64,000 nt of DNA from Branchiostoma floridae. Its lineage: Eukaryota; Chordata; Leptocardii; Amphioxiformes; Branchiostomatidae. Under the pieces are notes generated by a model. The model made no database searches. It worked only from the letters and a program-made list of their open reading frames with translations, and was not told the DNA's origin. Each line of letters opens with the position of its first letter. The first letter of the stretch is position 1. Position numbers and translations under genes: made by a program. The stretch is taken from positions 8,554,420 through 8,618,419 of the forward strand of contig NC_049984.1 in the NCBI RefSeq assembly GCF_000003815.2, given 5' to 3'. Shown here in pieces: positions 54,301 through 64,000 of this stretch.

Positions 54301-57300
54301 AATCAACTGTGTTTTACATATATTTGTATAAACTAGAAAAAATCTATGCAGTCTCCTTGCAAATAATAAGTCTGATTGTATCTTTACAAAATTACACATA
54401 GGATTTCAAAGTGAAGCAACAGAGGATTTCAAAGAGAAGCAAAATTTGATATTTCTGAAACTTAAGTCATACAAAGTATGTTCTACGGATGAGGTCTTGA
54501 TAATACATGTTACATTATGGCAAAAGTATAAATTCTCTCAATCTACAAATCATGGAAACAATATTCAGGAGTACAGGGACAGACGATGTGGATCTTACAG
54601 GTGGTTTCATCACACAGCAGCAAAGAGAAGGTAAAACCATTGAAATAAAAGCACGCTTATGAACAAAACAAACCTTCTTTGCTGTATGCCCCGTCTGTTG
54701 TTCAAAGTGCACATGCACATGCAAAGTGGTAACATGCAATGGACAAAGTACAGTGATGCATGAACATACAACATGGATCTTAGAACAGTGCTGCCGTAAG
54801 TGTTAAAGGGATGGTAGGAGTGCACATGTCACATATAGAGAGGGAAAGATTTGATGTAATACTTATATAATGACTGAATGAATGACATGACAGAAATTCA
54901 ATTTTACATCTGAGATAGCCATGTGGTAAGCATGAGCAAGGTGATACGATGATGTGATGAAATACAGAATTTCAGCTCAATGTTTGTTGCTCAGGCTTAT
55001 CACAGCCATTGGTAAATTTCTGATAACCTGTATCTATCCACCTGGCTACATCTATCTGACACCTTGATGAATACTGTGTTTGAGAGATCTGCAGTGCAGC
55101 ATCCCCAGGTGTGCACAGTTTTGATGTACAGGAGTGCTGGGGATGCTGCATAGGAGATTTCCATAAATACAGTTTTCCAGGATGGTAGATGTATGCAACC
55201 TGGTAGGATTATGTTAGTAGATCAATAGAGTAAGGTTCTTGAAACACAACAAAAGTAGTACTCAATTCCAACGTTTTGAACAGAGATGAGGGGGGATACA
55301 AACTGAGTCATATTTGGGATGACATTCTCACTGCTGCAGCACCAACTACATTGGCTATAAGTAGCAGTGAGAAGTAGATCCAGCCATTCTACCCTGATGA
55401 TGGTGTCTGATACTGATAGACACCGAAACATTGAGTGTGAGTGAGTACTACTTTGTGTTGTGTTTTAAGAATCTTACGATATTGAGTAGTTACCAACCTG
55501 ATGTAATTATTTAAGTATGTTAGTAGATGTTACATCATTACTATATCATATAAAGTAACTCTGAAACTAAACCCTCACCTGCGGCGTCCATTCCAGCCCC
55601 GCCCGCCACAGGCATCGCCCCTCCCATCTGCTTCTTCAGCTTCTCGTTCTCCTCCCGAAGCTCTCGAATCAGCTTGTCCAGCGGGTTCTCGTTCACCACG
55701 GCCTTGTTCTTGATCTTCTTGGCGCGGTCCGCGTACCGCAGCGTGCTGAGGGTCTCGTCGTAGTTGATGTCAGCCGGTGACAGCGCAGCAATCATGACAG
55801 TTTTACTGTAGGCATGAGGATATGATAAAAACATGTAATCATGACTCACTATGAGATTTACTCATATAGAAATATTTAAAGGATATACATCAAACAACAA
55901 CATTATTCCTACCCTTACTGAACAAATTACGTTTCTAAGGCCAGTAAGGGGCATGAATAATTTTCTTATTAGAACCACCTTTTCATCACAAATCAGCAAC
56001 ATATTCCATATAGAAACTCAATAACTTGTATGCAGAAAATAGGAAAGCTTACTATTCTGTTTTCTTACATTTGACTTCTTAATTTCTTGATTTAGATTTT
56101 AAGGTACACACCTGTTTCCTCCCAGGGCATTTTGCAGGAGTTTTGTGAGGACAGAGTCTCTGTAAGGAACCATGACCTTCTTCTTACCACCACTCGACAG
56201 ATCAGCAAGTGCCTGGAACACACAAGGTCATGTGGAATATCTTAACCTGACATCATCCAAGTACTGTAAATATATTTACTCTAACTTGACATTCTTGCTT
56301 CAGAAGAAGCCCAAAACATTTGAAGAGCACTCAATCAATTGCAGCATAAAATAGTTACAAATGAAGACCATGACTTATGAACAAAAGAGAAACCTATACT
56401 GTCCTTGGTGCTGAAATGCCAGTTACATGTATCTGTAAATGCATCTAATTTTGCGGGGATTTAATTTTGCGGTAGCGGGAAAAAAGGACCTTTTACGGTG
56501 GTTTTAATTTCGCGGAAGCACAATTCACTATAGTCTCTTATTGCCATGGGAAAATGTTCACAGTGGTTTTAAGTTTGCAGTGAAGCAGCCACTGCGAAAA
56601 CCGCGAACATTAAGCCACCATGAAGGTTTCTGCATTTACAGTACTTGTTATGCACATCAGAATTTCCCGTTGGAAAAGAAGCCAAAATTTGTTAAGCTGA
56701 TAAGTGTGTCAGGTTACAAACACTACTAACAAGGTATTCATGAAAATCAGGCATTAGTCAGTCTGGAAAAGTTATTTTGTAACTGTCCTTTCCAATTTGC
56801 TTGCCGCTTTAAAATCACCTCAATTTTCTTCCACCAATGTAAGGGATTATCATAATACTCTCAGGTTGTTATATGCAATTCTACTAATTGCCAGATAACA
56901 ATCCTGGCAACCTGCAATAGACTCATCCTGACTGTTTATCACAATTAGCAGTTTACAAAATGATGGCATGGCAATTTGCGGGTTGGCCAATGAAAGAGCG
57001 GCTGCATGTTTGCTAAATTTACATTTCTATATTTTTATTTCGCATTTCCACACTTTGATGTGCCAGAAGATTATGGGATCAATTTATTCTGCAGAAAGCT
57101 GAAAAGAAAAGAATTTTGTGAGGTGTGTTTACCGAGATGACATTGCCCAGGGCTGACAGGGACTTGTTGATGTTGGCTCCTTCCTTCAAACGATCCCCAG
57201 TGGCGCCTGTGCTGTCGGCACGCTCACTACCTAAAAGTCAAAACATCAAAGAAGATTAAATGATGGGGAAGGAAGTCTTTGATATGGCATATGGCAGAGA

Positions 57301-60039
57301 TAAAAGTTATGCAAAGTAAAATGTGGTAATAATAGTCTCTTCCATCTGCGTCATGCTTTACCCGTGTCTTTGGTGGGGCGGTTTATATTCTTTATCACAA
57401 AAATTGTAGATGCCACAAAACCCTTGGCACACAATTGACAAGCTTTGTTGTTTCCCAGAAGGTTGCTTGATATCCATGTAGGTAGGACAAACGATTTTCC
57501 TGCTGTGTGACAGGGGCATCAACCTCTGCTTTGGACTCAGGCGTCCTTCTTTAGTTTCTTGGGAGATTTTGATTCAAAACTTGCTTCAACCTTTGGGATT
57601 TCAAACCTGTGTTCATCACAATGCAGGTCAAACCTTGTACAAAGGACCATCTGTACCCAAGGACCACCTGAAAAATGTGACTACTTTTTGATGGTCCCTT
57701 ACATGATTTTTCCCATTGACACAAGCATTAAGAATTCAGTCTATAGTGAACACCTGTGTAATTACATAGAACGGATTTTATCTGTCTTTTAAGTGATCTC
57801 TTGGCCAGTTTTGAAGGTCCTAAGGGGACCGTAGGATGGAAATAAAGAGTACTTCATACCTGCTAAATCTACCAAGTTGATGACACTGCTCTTCTTAGTT
57901 TCCTCTCCAGCTTCGTTCTTGGAGATCTGGTCGAAGGTGATGGTGACGACGGTATGGGCTCTACTGCTGGTGGCATTCATGTTGGTGGAGGCCACTGTTC
58001 TGTTAGCAGTACCTGGGAGAAACCAACAATATACATGTAAGTGCCAAATGAAATAAACATACCATAGTAAATTCTGTAGGAATGGAAGAATGTACAACTT
58101 AACATCACTGTGCGAGTGTAACCATGAGTTATCCTGGCTTTCAACTACAACAACAATGGACCCTAGCCAAACCATACGTCCAATACCATACGTCCAAGTA
58201 TCATAATACACCACTTTGCCTCACATGCTGCCAATCTGCAATATTCCTATAACTGCTAAAACACATCAATACAAACAGACACATCAATTGATTACATTGC
58301 AAGCTTATGGCAATACATTTTCATCAATTTTATGCACCGAACTTCAGATTTTTGGGACGGATGGTGTGAAATTTTCGTCCGTCCCGACTCCCAACAAGCA
58401 AATTTCTGTCCCACAACAGAGGGAAGATTCCTTGAGACAGCCCTGATTTTGCAGAGGACACAATTTTTTAAGCACAAAGTAATCATATTCACCTTCTTGG
58501 GTTCTCTTGTCGATCTCAGCATAGCTCCCCACAGCAACCTTCTTGAGCCCAACAACATAGAAGAGTCCCAGTTTGGGGTTCTGTCGCACCTGGAGCCCAC
58601 CCTTTGGATTGTCCTTACTGAGGAGGTCACGAACCTGCTCATTGTAGATCTCCAACATGGAGAAGGTAACTTCATATTTCTGGAACAAAAATAAACAGAA
58701 AAATATATTTCACATCTGCAATTCTGTTTTTCTGTGCATGGAATCTTTAACCATGGTCACAAGTAATACCATATTTTCTTGAATAAAGTAAACACTTTTT
58801 AAACTTTCCAAAATTTTGTCAAAAGTTGTTGGCAAAGTTTAGATGCAAAGTTTTGTTGCATACTTTATTTAAAGTTATTGCATTGACAAATGGTAAAAGA
58901 GCCTAAAACAAAGCAAGTTGTAGCTACACTTCTAGGCCACACCAAATTCATTTGTTTCTTCTTGGATTTTTTCAGAAAAAATTGTACTGGCAGGTAAAAA
59001 AAAAATACAAATATTTTTTTTTTCCAAAAGGTCTGGCTTAAAAGTTAAATGAATAAAAAAAAGCCTGAGGAGTTTAATGGCACATCTTATACAATGAATC
59101 CCTTCATCTACTTTATTTGTAACTCATGTTCTTGATTGTTGAGGTACAGTAAGAGCTGTACCTAAACTTCTGTACCTGATGCCACTTAAGGTACACATCC
59201 CCAATGGGCTCCAATAGGAGCAGAAATAGGTCATCCCCGCATCCATGACTCATGCTTTCCTTTCATACTGCTGCCAGGTTCTTGGAAACCACCATAATTT
59301 ATAACTGTCAACTTAGCTCAATGGTACCATGGGGAGCAAGGGAGACTAAAAATAACTGACAAAAGTTATTATTAGAATGCAAATATGTAATGGTCAATCA
59401 GAAGACAACCAACTGCACTTTGATACTTGATGCCATCTAAAACTAGCATCATTATTGCAGATTCAGTTATTTCCATGGGGATTCAATTTTGCAGTAATTG
59501 GAAAAGAGAATTTAGATGCGTTTTCACTCTGTGGTTAAAAGAAAACTGCAGCACAACAACACAATCATGTTTCTGGAATAATTTTCCCGGGTGAATCTTA
59601 CCGTGGCTTTGTCACCAGCCTCAATAGCCTTGAACAGTTCATCACAAGTGATAGGCACAATTCCTCTGAAAAAATCAAAAGAAAAGACATTATAGTTTAT
59701 AAAGACAATTGAATACACAAGTGCTGGATGAGCAATATACTGTCTAGTAGTACATTTATAACAAAATGCACAATATGGAAATATTCATTAGTTTATAGTT
59801 CAAAAGGACTATGTATTGCCAAAAACTTATAAGAAGTATTTTTTTTTTTCTAGCACCCAGGCTTCAATTCTACGGTTCAAATTTTAAGCAAAATCCTAAC
59901 CCTTTCAGCTGATAGTTTGGGACTTGTTTTCGAGTCATGCCTGCTGAAAGCAGTACTTACTTGTTGTTGCCATACCCCACCATAGAGTATGACTTTCCTG
60001 ATCCAGTCTGTCCATAGGCAAACAGAGAACAGTTGAAAC
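42395..60039 (-). CDS. KIF28: Kinesin-3 family motor, KIF28/KLP-6-like, 5'-incomplete, with C-terminal CaaX box
   Basis: Exons (minus): 60039-59961, 59665-59602, 58679-58493, 58012-57860, 57230-57133, 56212-56112, 55805-55579, 54140-54040, 53447-53242, 53135-52993, 52633-52490, 52107-51954, 51570-51483, 51268-51095, 50700-50578, 50298-50131, 49691-49590, 49313-49164, 48823-48695, 46935-46807, 42499-42395. All phases agree; 940 residues. Motor: P-loop GQTGSGKS, switch I NATSSRAH, switch [15 protein letters not shown], then the neck region [25 protein letters not shown] and a coiled coil. FHA domain: [12 protein letters not shown] through [11 protein letters not shown] to INGVPLTG. Then kinesin-associated region ([19 protein letters not shown]), a C2-like stretch, a second coiled coil and a Gly/Asn/Ser-rich tail ending SKACVIQ. 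Kinesin-3 motors are plus-end transporters; KLP-6 acts in cilia and KIF28 relatives are linked to mitochondria (known). KIF1 is less likely because no PH domain is seen. About 100 N-terminal residues are missing, in a gap or beyond. Confidence 0.9.
43938..44124. mobile_element. Foldback MITE, 187 bp with ~75-bp arms
   Basis: Left arm TAATACCCCCCTCACATTAG then GCGAAAATCGATCGG, AAGACGAGTC, AGGAGGCATGACCCT. The right arm is its reverse complement (AGGGTCATGCCTCCTCG, GACTCGTCG, CCGATCGATTTTCGCCTAAT, GTGAGGAGGGTATTA) with one short extra block. The loop is about 40 bp. No coding capacity. Confidence 0.8.
44985..45117 (-). repeat. tRNA-derived SINE head
   Basis: The minus strand reads TGTAGCACAGTGGATACTGA, CCATGCCTCTGGATCAAGAAG, then GTTCGAATCCCAGCGGGTTC. 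The A-box-like start and canonical B box (GTTCGAATCC) show tRNA ancestry. It lacks a matching acceptor stem and continues into a non-tRNA body, so it is not called a tRNA gene. Confidence 0.6.
46252..46548. mobile_element. Long foldback element, ~297 bp with ~130-bp arms
   Basis: The left arm (TTAAGGTTTTATACC, GCTAAATTGGCATTTTGACC, AATGAATTAAGACAGATTGA, AGATGGGCATGAAAGAA) is matched in reverse by 46425-46548 (TTCTTTCATGCCCATCT, TCAATCTTTCTTAATTCATT, GGTCAAATGCCAATTTAGCC, GGTAGGAACCTTAA). The centre has CATAGGGATGCATCCGTATG and a C run. Arm divergence suggests an old insertion. Confidence 0.75.
48283..48425 (+). repeat. Dispersed SINE-like repeat, family of 11770-11930
   Basis: CCAGACTATCCATCACAATT, GTAGTGCCTGTATGTCC, CATTCCTACATTTTGACAGAAGTGGG and GATCAGTCTATTTG follow the same order as the 11770 and 56925 copies. 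Confidence 0.45.
49840..50085 (+). repeat. tRNA-derived SINE-like repeat, second copy
   Basis: GGGTTTGATTCCTAGTATTCC (B-box-like), CCTCACTCCATCCAGGTGTAAAATGG, TTAGGAGGTAAAGGTTGGTGGAAGG, ATGCATTTGCCCTGACGTGAG. The landmark order matches 1225-1465. It lies in a kinesin intron. Confidence 0.55.
55095..55150. repeat. Short inverted repeat (14-bp arms, 28-bp loop)
   Basis: TGCAGCATCCCCAG (55095-55108) and CTGGGGATGCTGCA (55137-55150) are exact reverse complements in the kinesin intron between exons 7 and 8. Outer similarity (GAGAGATCT / GGAGATTTCC) is weak. Possibly the core of a degraded MITE. Confidence 0.75.
56433..56641. mobile_element. MITE with CTGTAAATGCA termini, 209 bp
   Basis: Starts CTGTAAATGCATCTAATTTTGCGG and ends TGCATTTACAG. 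Internally it has repeated TTTAATTTTGCGGTAGCGGG-type phrases (GGTTTTAATTTCGCGGAAG, CACTGCGAAAACCGCGAAC). A truncated relative (GGGATTCAATTTTGCAGTAATTGGAAAAG) is at about 59475-59535. Confidence 0.65.
56925..57100 (+). repeat. Dispersed SINE-like repeat, family of 11770-11930
   Basis: CATCCTGACTGTTTATCACAATTAGCAGTTT, GCATGGCAATTTGCGGGTTGGCCAATGAAAGAGCGGCTGCATGTTTG, CACTTTGATGTGCCAGAAG, GATCAATTTATTCTGC. This is the longest and clearest copy of the family. Confidence 0.5.
57622..57815 (+). mobile_element. Short mariner-type MITE relative
   Basis: AGGTCAAACCTTGTACAAAGGACCA, CTTTTTGATGGTCCCTTACATG, CCCATTGACACAAGCATTAAG and CTTTTAAGTGATCTCTTGGCC. Landmarks match the 19386-19562 copy in order and spacing. 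It lies in a kinesin intron. Confidence 0.5.
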
Positions 60040-60408
60040 CTAGAAGGGCACACAAAAATTACTGTTAGACCAGATTGCTTACACATTAGGATAATTAAAC
60101 CACGATTGAAATATAATGTTGACAAACAAAACGCAATCAACATTCCTTGAGCAATATTTCTGTCAACTAGAGAATTTCTAGTCATAATGAGGCATTCCTG
60201 TCGGAGAAATTACCATCAGACAGTTTACATTTGACAACTGTGATAAGTGTGTAGTAGTATCAATAACCTCACCAATCTGAATTTTATGCTTGTCAGAGAA
60301 TCTGCTTTGCTTGTCAAGGGGGCATATGACATTGTATATTTCATGCAGGGGGCAGTTCTGAAAAGTTTCCATTGAGAGCACAGCTTAGATTGGGATCAAT
60401 TTATGTTA

Positions 60409-60508
60409 NNNNNNNNNNNNNNNNNNNNNNNNNNNNNNNNNNNNNNNNNNNNNNNNNNNNNNNNNNNNNNNNNNNNNNNNNNNNNNNNNNNNNNNNNNNN
60501 NNNNNNNN
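60409..60508. other. Assembly gap (100 N)
   Basis: Exactly 100 N, upstream of the first visible kinesin exon. Confidence 0.95.
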
Positions 60509-62067
60509 TTTTTCCGAGAGTGAAAAAAAACGCATCTTCCATTCAGAAGATTTTCATCATGAAATTACATGACGCCATTCAACAATTTCCACTTCGATAA
60601 CTATGTCTAAGTACCGTCATAATCTCCTTGTGATGTGGGTACATTTATTATTGCATTGAACTTTTTTTTAATCAAGTAGGGCATACGTTTTAATAATTGT
60701 CAAGCAGGTGAAGGTGTTGTGTAGTAGGAGTGTGTTGTTGTTGTGTTTTTTTTCAAGCTAAAAACTTCAATCTTCTTCTTGTTTTGTATGAGCCATTACA
60801 TAAACGGAGACGTCTCGAATTTTTACAAGAATTTTACCACCCTGTCGCTTCATTTCTTTTCTGAAAAATCCCAGGACCAACAAGTTAACTTGATTTGGCT
60901 TTATCTATATATTTCATTTTCCTTCGAATTCTTTGTTAAGTATATGCCCTGCATACCACTGTTAAATTGTTTTACTTTGTATGCAATCAGCCATCGGACG
61001 TAATCTTGTCTGAGTGTTGTAATTTCCTGCTCGTAGCGTGCGAGACCTGGAGGATAGGAGTTTCTATACCTTGTTCGGGGGTTTCTTTTCGGAGGTCAGT
61101 GGTGATACTCTGGTACTAAGAGTGTTTTATTGGGCTCAAACTCTGCAGTTTAAAGTTACTAACAATTTGAATGTACAAAGTTTACGTCAAAATAGAACAA
61201 CAACAACACTAACGTTAGAAGTACCTACATTTGTTTGGAAAAAAATACATGCATTCTCGCCACTGTCAAACTTACGTATCAAAACTAAACGCAAACTGTC
61301 CAATTTTCCCGCGTTTTCTGCCAAGTAACATTTTCTCGATTGTCTCAACTAACCCCCAAGGTCAAAATTACCAAAAATGATTGATAGTGCCATGCGGAAT
61401 GTTGGTAAATTCATCGACACAGACTTGTATTCTGATGTTCAATGCACGCGTACCGTCCGCTACCGCTCAAATGACCCTGTCTGAACTCCAAATCCTCGCA
61501 AACTACAATTTCAAACCGGGCACAGGGTAACATATGGCCACTGTAAGGCTGTAATATGCATCTGTTTGTGTATAAACGGGATTGCAAGGCCCCGCTTATG
61601 AATATTAACTACCATTCGCCTTTCTCGTCGCTGATTGGCTGGCGTCCATAAAGTAATTAACTCTCGCTCTCCCCAGACCGCTGGCACCTGGCACCTGTGG
61701 GCTCTGGGGTCACGGGAGTTCACGGGAGAAGGCCGAAAGAAAACCAATTTCCCCTCAGAAAAGTGCAGAAATTAATAATTTGAAATTGGTCCATGACAAA
61801 AATTTTACTTGGATCATTTTACCAACTATCTAATGCCTATCTACACCAAATTTAAGGTCATTCCATTGTAATTCAATGGTACAGGGGGTCAAAATATACC
61901 GTTGTGGTCAAAACGTGACCTTTAAACTTCAATAAAATCATTTTAGAGGCAGATATGTAAAAAATGAGAAAAAAGCACCCCGGTATTGACCCACTCTACT
62001 CTTGTGCCAAATTTCAGGTCATTCGGTCCCGGAACGACGGAGATGATTCGATTTGAAGATTTGACAG

Positions 62068-62169
62068 NNNNNNNNNNNNNNNNNNNNNNNNNNNNNNNNN
62101 NNNNNNNNNNNNNNNNNNNNNNNNNNNNNNNNNNNNNNNNNNNNNNNNNNNNNNNNNNNNNNNNNNNNN
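62068..62169. other. Assembly gap (N run)
   Basis: An N run of about 102 bases next to repetitive sequence. Confidence 0.95.
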
Positions 62170-62650
62170 GTCACAGGGACGCCTTTATGCCCCACCAGTT
62201 GTGGAAATGGTAACCGAAGTCATGCAGCGTTAAGTGATAGAATATTGCAATTGTAATGAGGGTCTGTATGAGGGGTTCCAAAACCGCTTTACTCTGAATT
62301 CAGAAAAACACCCTACGTGTTGGGCTTGGTGCCTCCTTGGCTTGGTGATGGACTGATGTCGATAAACACCTTCAGTGGCGCTGCTGCCTGGCACCTCCCT
62401 TACCCAGCTCCTCTCTTAGTGCGTCCAGACATGAATTTTGCTGTGATTTCGGTAAAAGAAACAGACATTCATCAGCTGATTCAACACGGCTGCAACAACC
62501 AGGAAAGGCTCAATGACTGTCCATTGGTTGAATGCGATGCACAATTAGATCCTCTAATAATACTACTAATGTCAATATCTACCTTGTGGGGGATACCTTG
62601 CAGGATTCCTAGGTAACTTAGGCTTTGCTGCCTGTCGTGTCACCCTCCTG

Positions 62651-63168
62651 TCACACGCAGTACTCCTTCCCCCAGCACAGGTCCAACCGTGTTTCAGAAC
62701 TGTTCACTGATTCTGCAGTCACGACTTCTGCTGTCAGAGTTCCTAAATTGAAACAGTAAAATTAATGAATGTGTTCTTTTGACAAAGACCGCTGTCCTAC
62801 AAATATCTGATGATGACGACATATAACTAGTATTTTTCCTCATGAATACATGCTTTTCAATGCCGTCATACTGATTATAATTTGAATCCTCCGACGACCA
62901 TGTTGACGGGTAATTGAATTAATCACTAGCATCTTCATGTGGTTAACAGACGTACGCTGTAATCCAACATGGCGCAGATTACGTTAAATGAAAAGCCTGT
63001 ATACCACCGACACACATGCATAGCTTCTATACCTTGTCTAATGCCTGGGAAAGGCCTAGTCGTCTGTCTGCTGTTTTGAGCACCGCAGATCTCCTCAAAG
63101 ATGAACCCGGAGATTCTCCCGATGTCTCCCGGAACGTGTCGTGAAGTACCGGTAGATATTTTATCCAT
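62651..63168 (-). CDS. Hypothetical small two-exon gene (75 aa), doubtful
   Basis: Minus-strand ATG at 63168 opens MDKISTGTSRHVPGDIGRIS and continues to a donor CAAG/GTATAG (exon 63168-63033). An acceptor TTTCAATTTAG at 62743 gives exon 62742-62651, phase-compatible, reading GTLTAEVVTAESVNSSETRL and stopping after KEYCV. I do not recognise the product and it shows no domain, signal peptide or membrane segment. It could equally be 5' UTR exons of another transcript, such as the truncated kinesin. Confidence 0.22.
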
Positions 63169-64000
63169 ACGGTGCGATTAGAAGAGACGGGCTCGCGTCA
63201 GCTGTCTCGTACCGCTGCAACAAACGAAAAAATATTCAACGGCTGCCCAACGGTAAGTGGAAATGTGACACACAATTAGAACTGGGCACCTCTGATAAAC
63301 AGCAATAATTGATAAAGTCCACCTACATAGATAAGCAGAACTTGTCGTCTGCCTCAACGTATAAAACGATATCTCCTTGTGTCCCATGCCGTTTGTAGAT
63401 AGTTCTGCGTACGGTGGTGCGAGACGAAGCGGTTACGGTCTCGCATGACTCAAGAATCGAATGACAATGCCGTGGTCTAGACAAGCTAACAGACGCGTGC
63501 CCAACACAGGTGAAAAAGATTACTGGTCTGTGATTGGTCAAGAAATTAATCAATTTTGTAGACTAGGCGAATCGTGCACCTGCCCCTGTCTTAATCTGCC
63601 GGAAACCCCGTCATTCGTCTGAGGTGAAGGACTCACCTCGCAGCGTCCCAGCACAGAACAACATCGCGACCGCTTGAGACAACAGGTAAGTAAGTGCCTT
63701 ATTGTGTTTATACGTCTTCTACGGTTATCATTAGTCCGATAATTAAATAATCCGTAACGTTAACATTCAATTCTTTTGTGACCGTCAGAGAATGCAAATT
63801 GCATCCTTGTGCCTTATTCCTTAGATGTTATTACGCCTCTAAATTATTCACTTTCTTGCTCAGTCCAGGACCTTACTGGTGTCATCAACCCCGGATCAAC
63901 TGCAGCCACAATGTTTAAGTGAAGTGCTTATGTGTCTTATGGGGTTAAAATGGTAACATCTTGCAGATATGGACTGGGACTAACTTGTCATAGCCACGAT
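63169..64000. other. Right-hand edge, no gene recognised
   Basis: A plus-strand segment ending CTTGAGACAACAG/GTAAGTAAG at about 63687 could be the donor of an untranslated first exon of a rightward gene lying outside the window. No protein match was seen in the remaining sequence. Confidence 0.25.

Larger units (their letters stand above)
60040..62650. other. Region 5' of the visible kinesin exons, no gene recognised, two gaps
   Basis: The missing kinesin N-terminus (beta-1 strand to the residue before the P-loop exon) should lie in this direction on the minus strand, but no segment resembling VKVAVRVRPF was found. It may be in the gaps 60409-60508 or 62068-62169, or beyond 64000. The stretch 61780-62067 has short internally repeated phrases (CCAAATTTAAGGTCATTCCA, CCAAATTTCAGGTCATTCGG), suggesting transposon-derived sequence that caused the gap. 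Confidence 0.4.

Noticed and set aside
60178-60381. Minus-strand frame as the missing kinesin N-terminal exon
   Set aside because: It has none of the motor N-terminal features (VRVRPF, FxFD) expected immediately before the P-loop exon.

Overview
The window looks like intron-rich nuclear DNA of an invertebrate chordate, most likely a cephalochordate (amphioxus). This is inferred from vertebrate-like gene content (LRRCC1, DHX38, SMYD, FAM111-like and KIF28-like genes), short coding exons separated by introns of about 0.2-4 kb, GT-AG splice sites and many short DNA transposons and SINE-like repeats. Three runs of about 100 N mark assembly gaps. There are no rRNA genes, CRISPR arrays or operons, and no intact tRNA gene was found.

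Layout from left to right. (1) 1-3873, minus strand: the 5' half of LRRCC1, a leucine-rich-repeat, coiled-coil centrosomal protein, running off the left edge. (2) 5580-22635, plus strand: a complete 28-exon DHX38/PRP16 splicing helicase. My exon model stays in frame throughout and gives 1239 residues. It is head-to-head with LRRCC1, so about 1.7 kb probably acts as a shared promoter region. (3) 24204-30575, minus: a SMYD-family gene (split SET domain plus MYND zinc finger), interrupted by an assembly gap and carrying a perfect U12-type AT-AC 5' splice site. (4) 31759-34241, plus: six in-frame exons encoding only the C-terminal lid domain of an acyl-CoA synthetase (ACSF2-like), with no visible N-terminal part. 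(5) 35092-38529, plus: a three-exon, 734-residue FAM111-like serine protease with an intact His-Asp-Ser triad and a PIP-box-like N-terminus. (6) 42395-60039, minus: 21 exons (940 residues) of a kinesin-3 motor closest to the KIF28/KLP-6 group, with its 5' end missing. Its predicted C-terminus is a CaaX box (CVIQ). (7) 60040-64000: mostly non-coding, two gaps, one doubtful small gene.

Introns and spacers hold a rich repeat population: a Harbinger-like element with TTA target duplications nested around a second TIR element in DHX38 intron 1, a TA-flanked mariner-type MITE with relatives, several foldback elements, tRNA-derived SINEs, tandem repeats that duplicate splice-acceptor surroundings, and a perfect 50-bp palindrome.

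The genes are ordinary unlinked eukaryotic loci and not a pathway. The least ordinary observations are the predicted prenylated kinesin-3, the invertebrate FAM111-like protease, the orphan acyl-CoA synthetase C-terminus and the candidate U12 intron in the SMYD gene.
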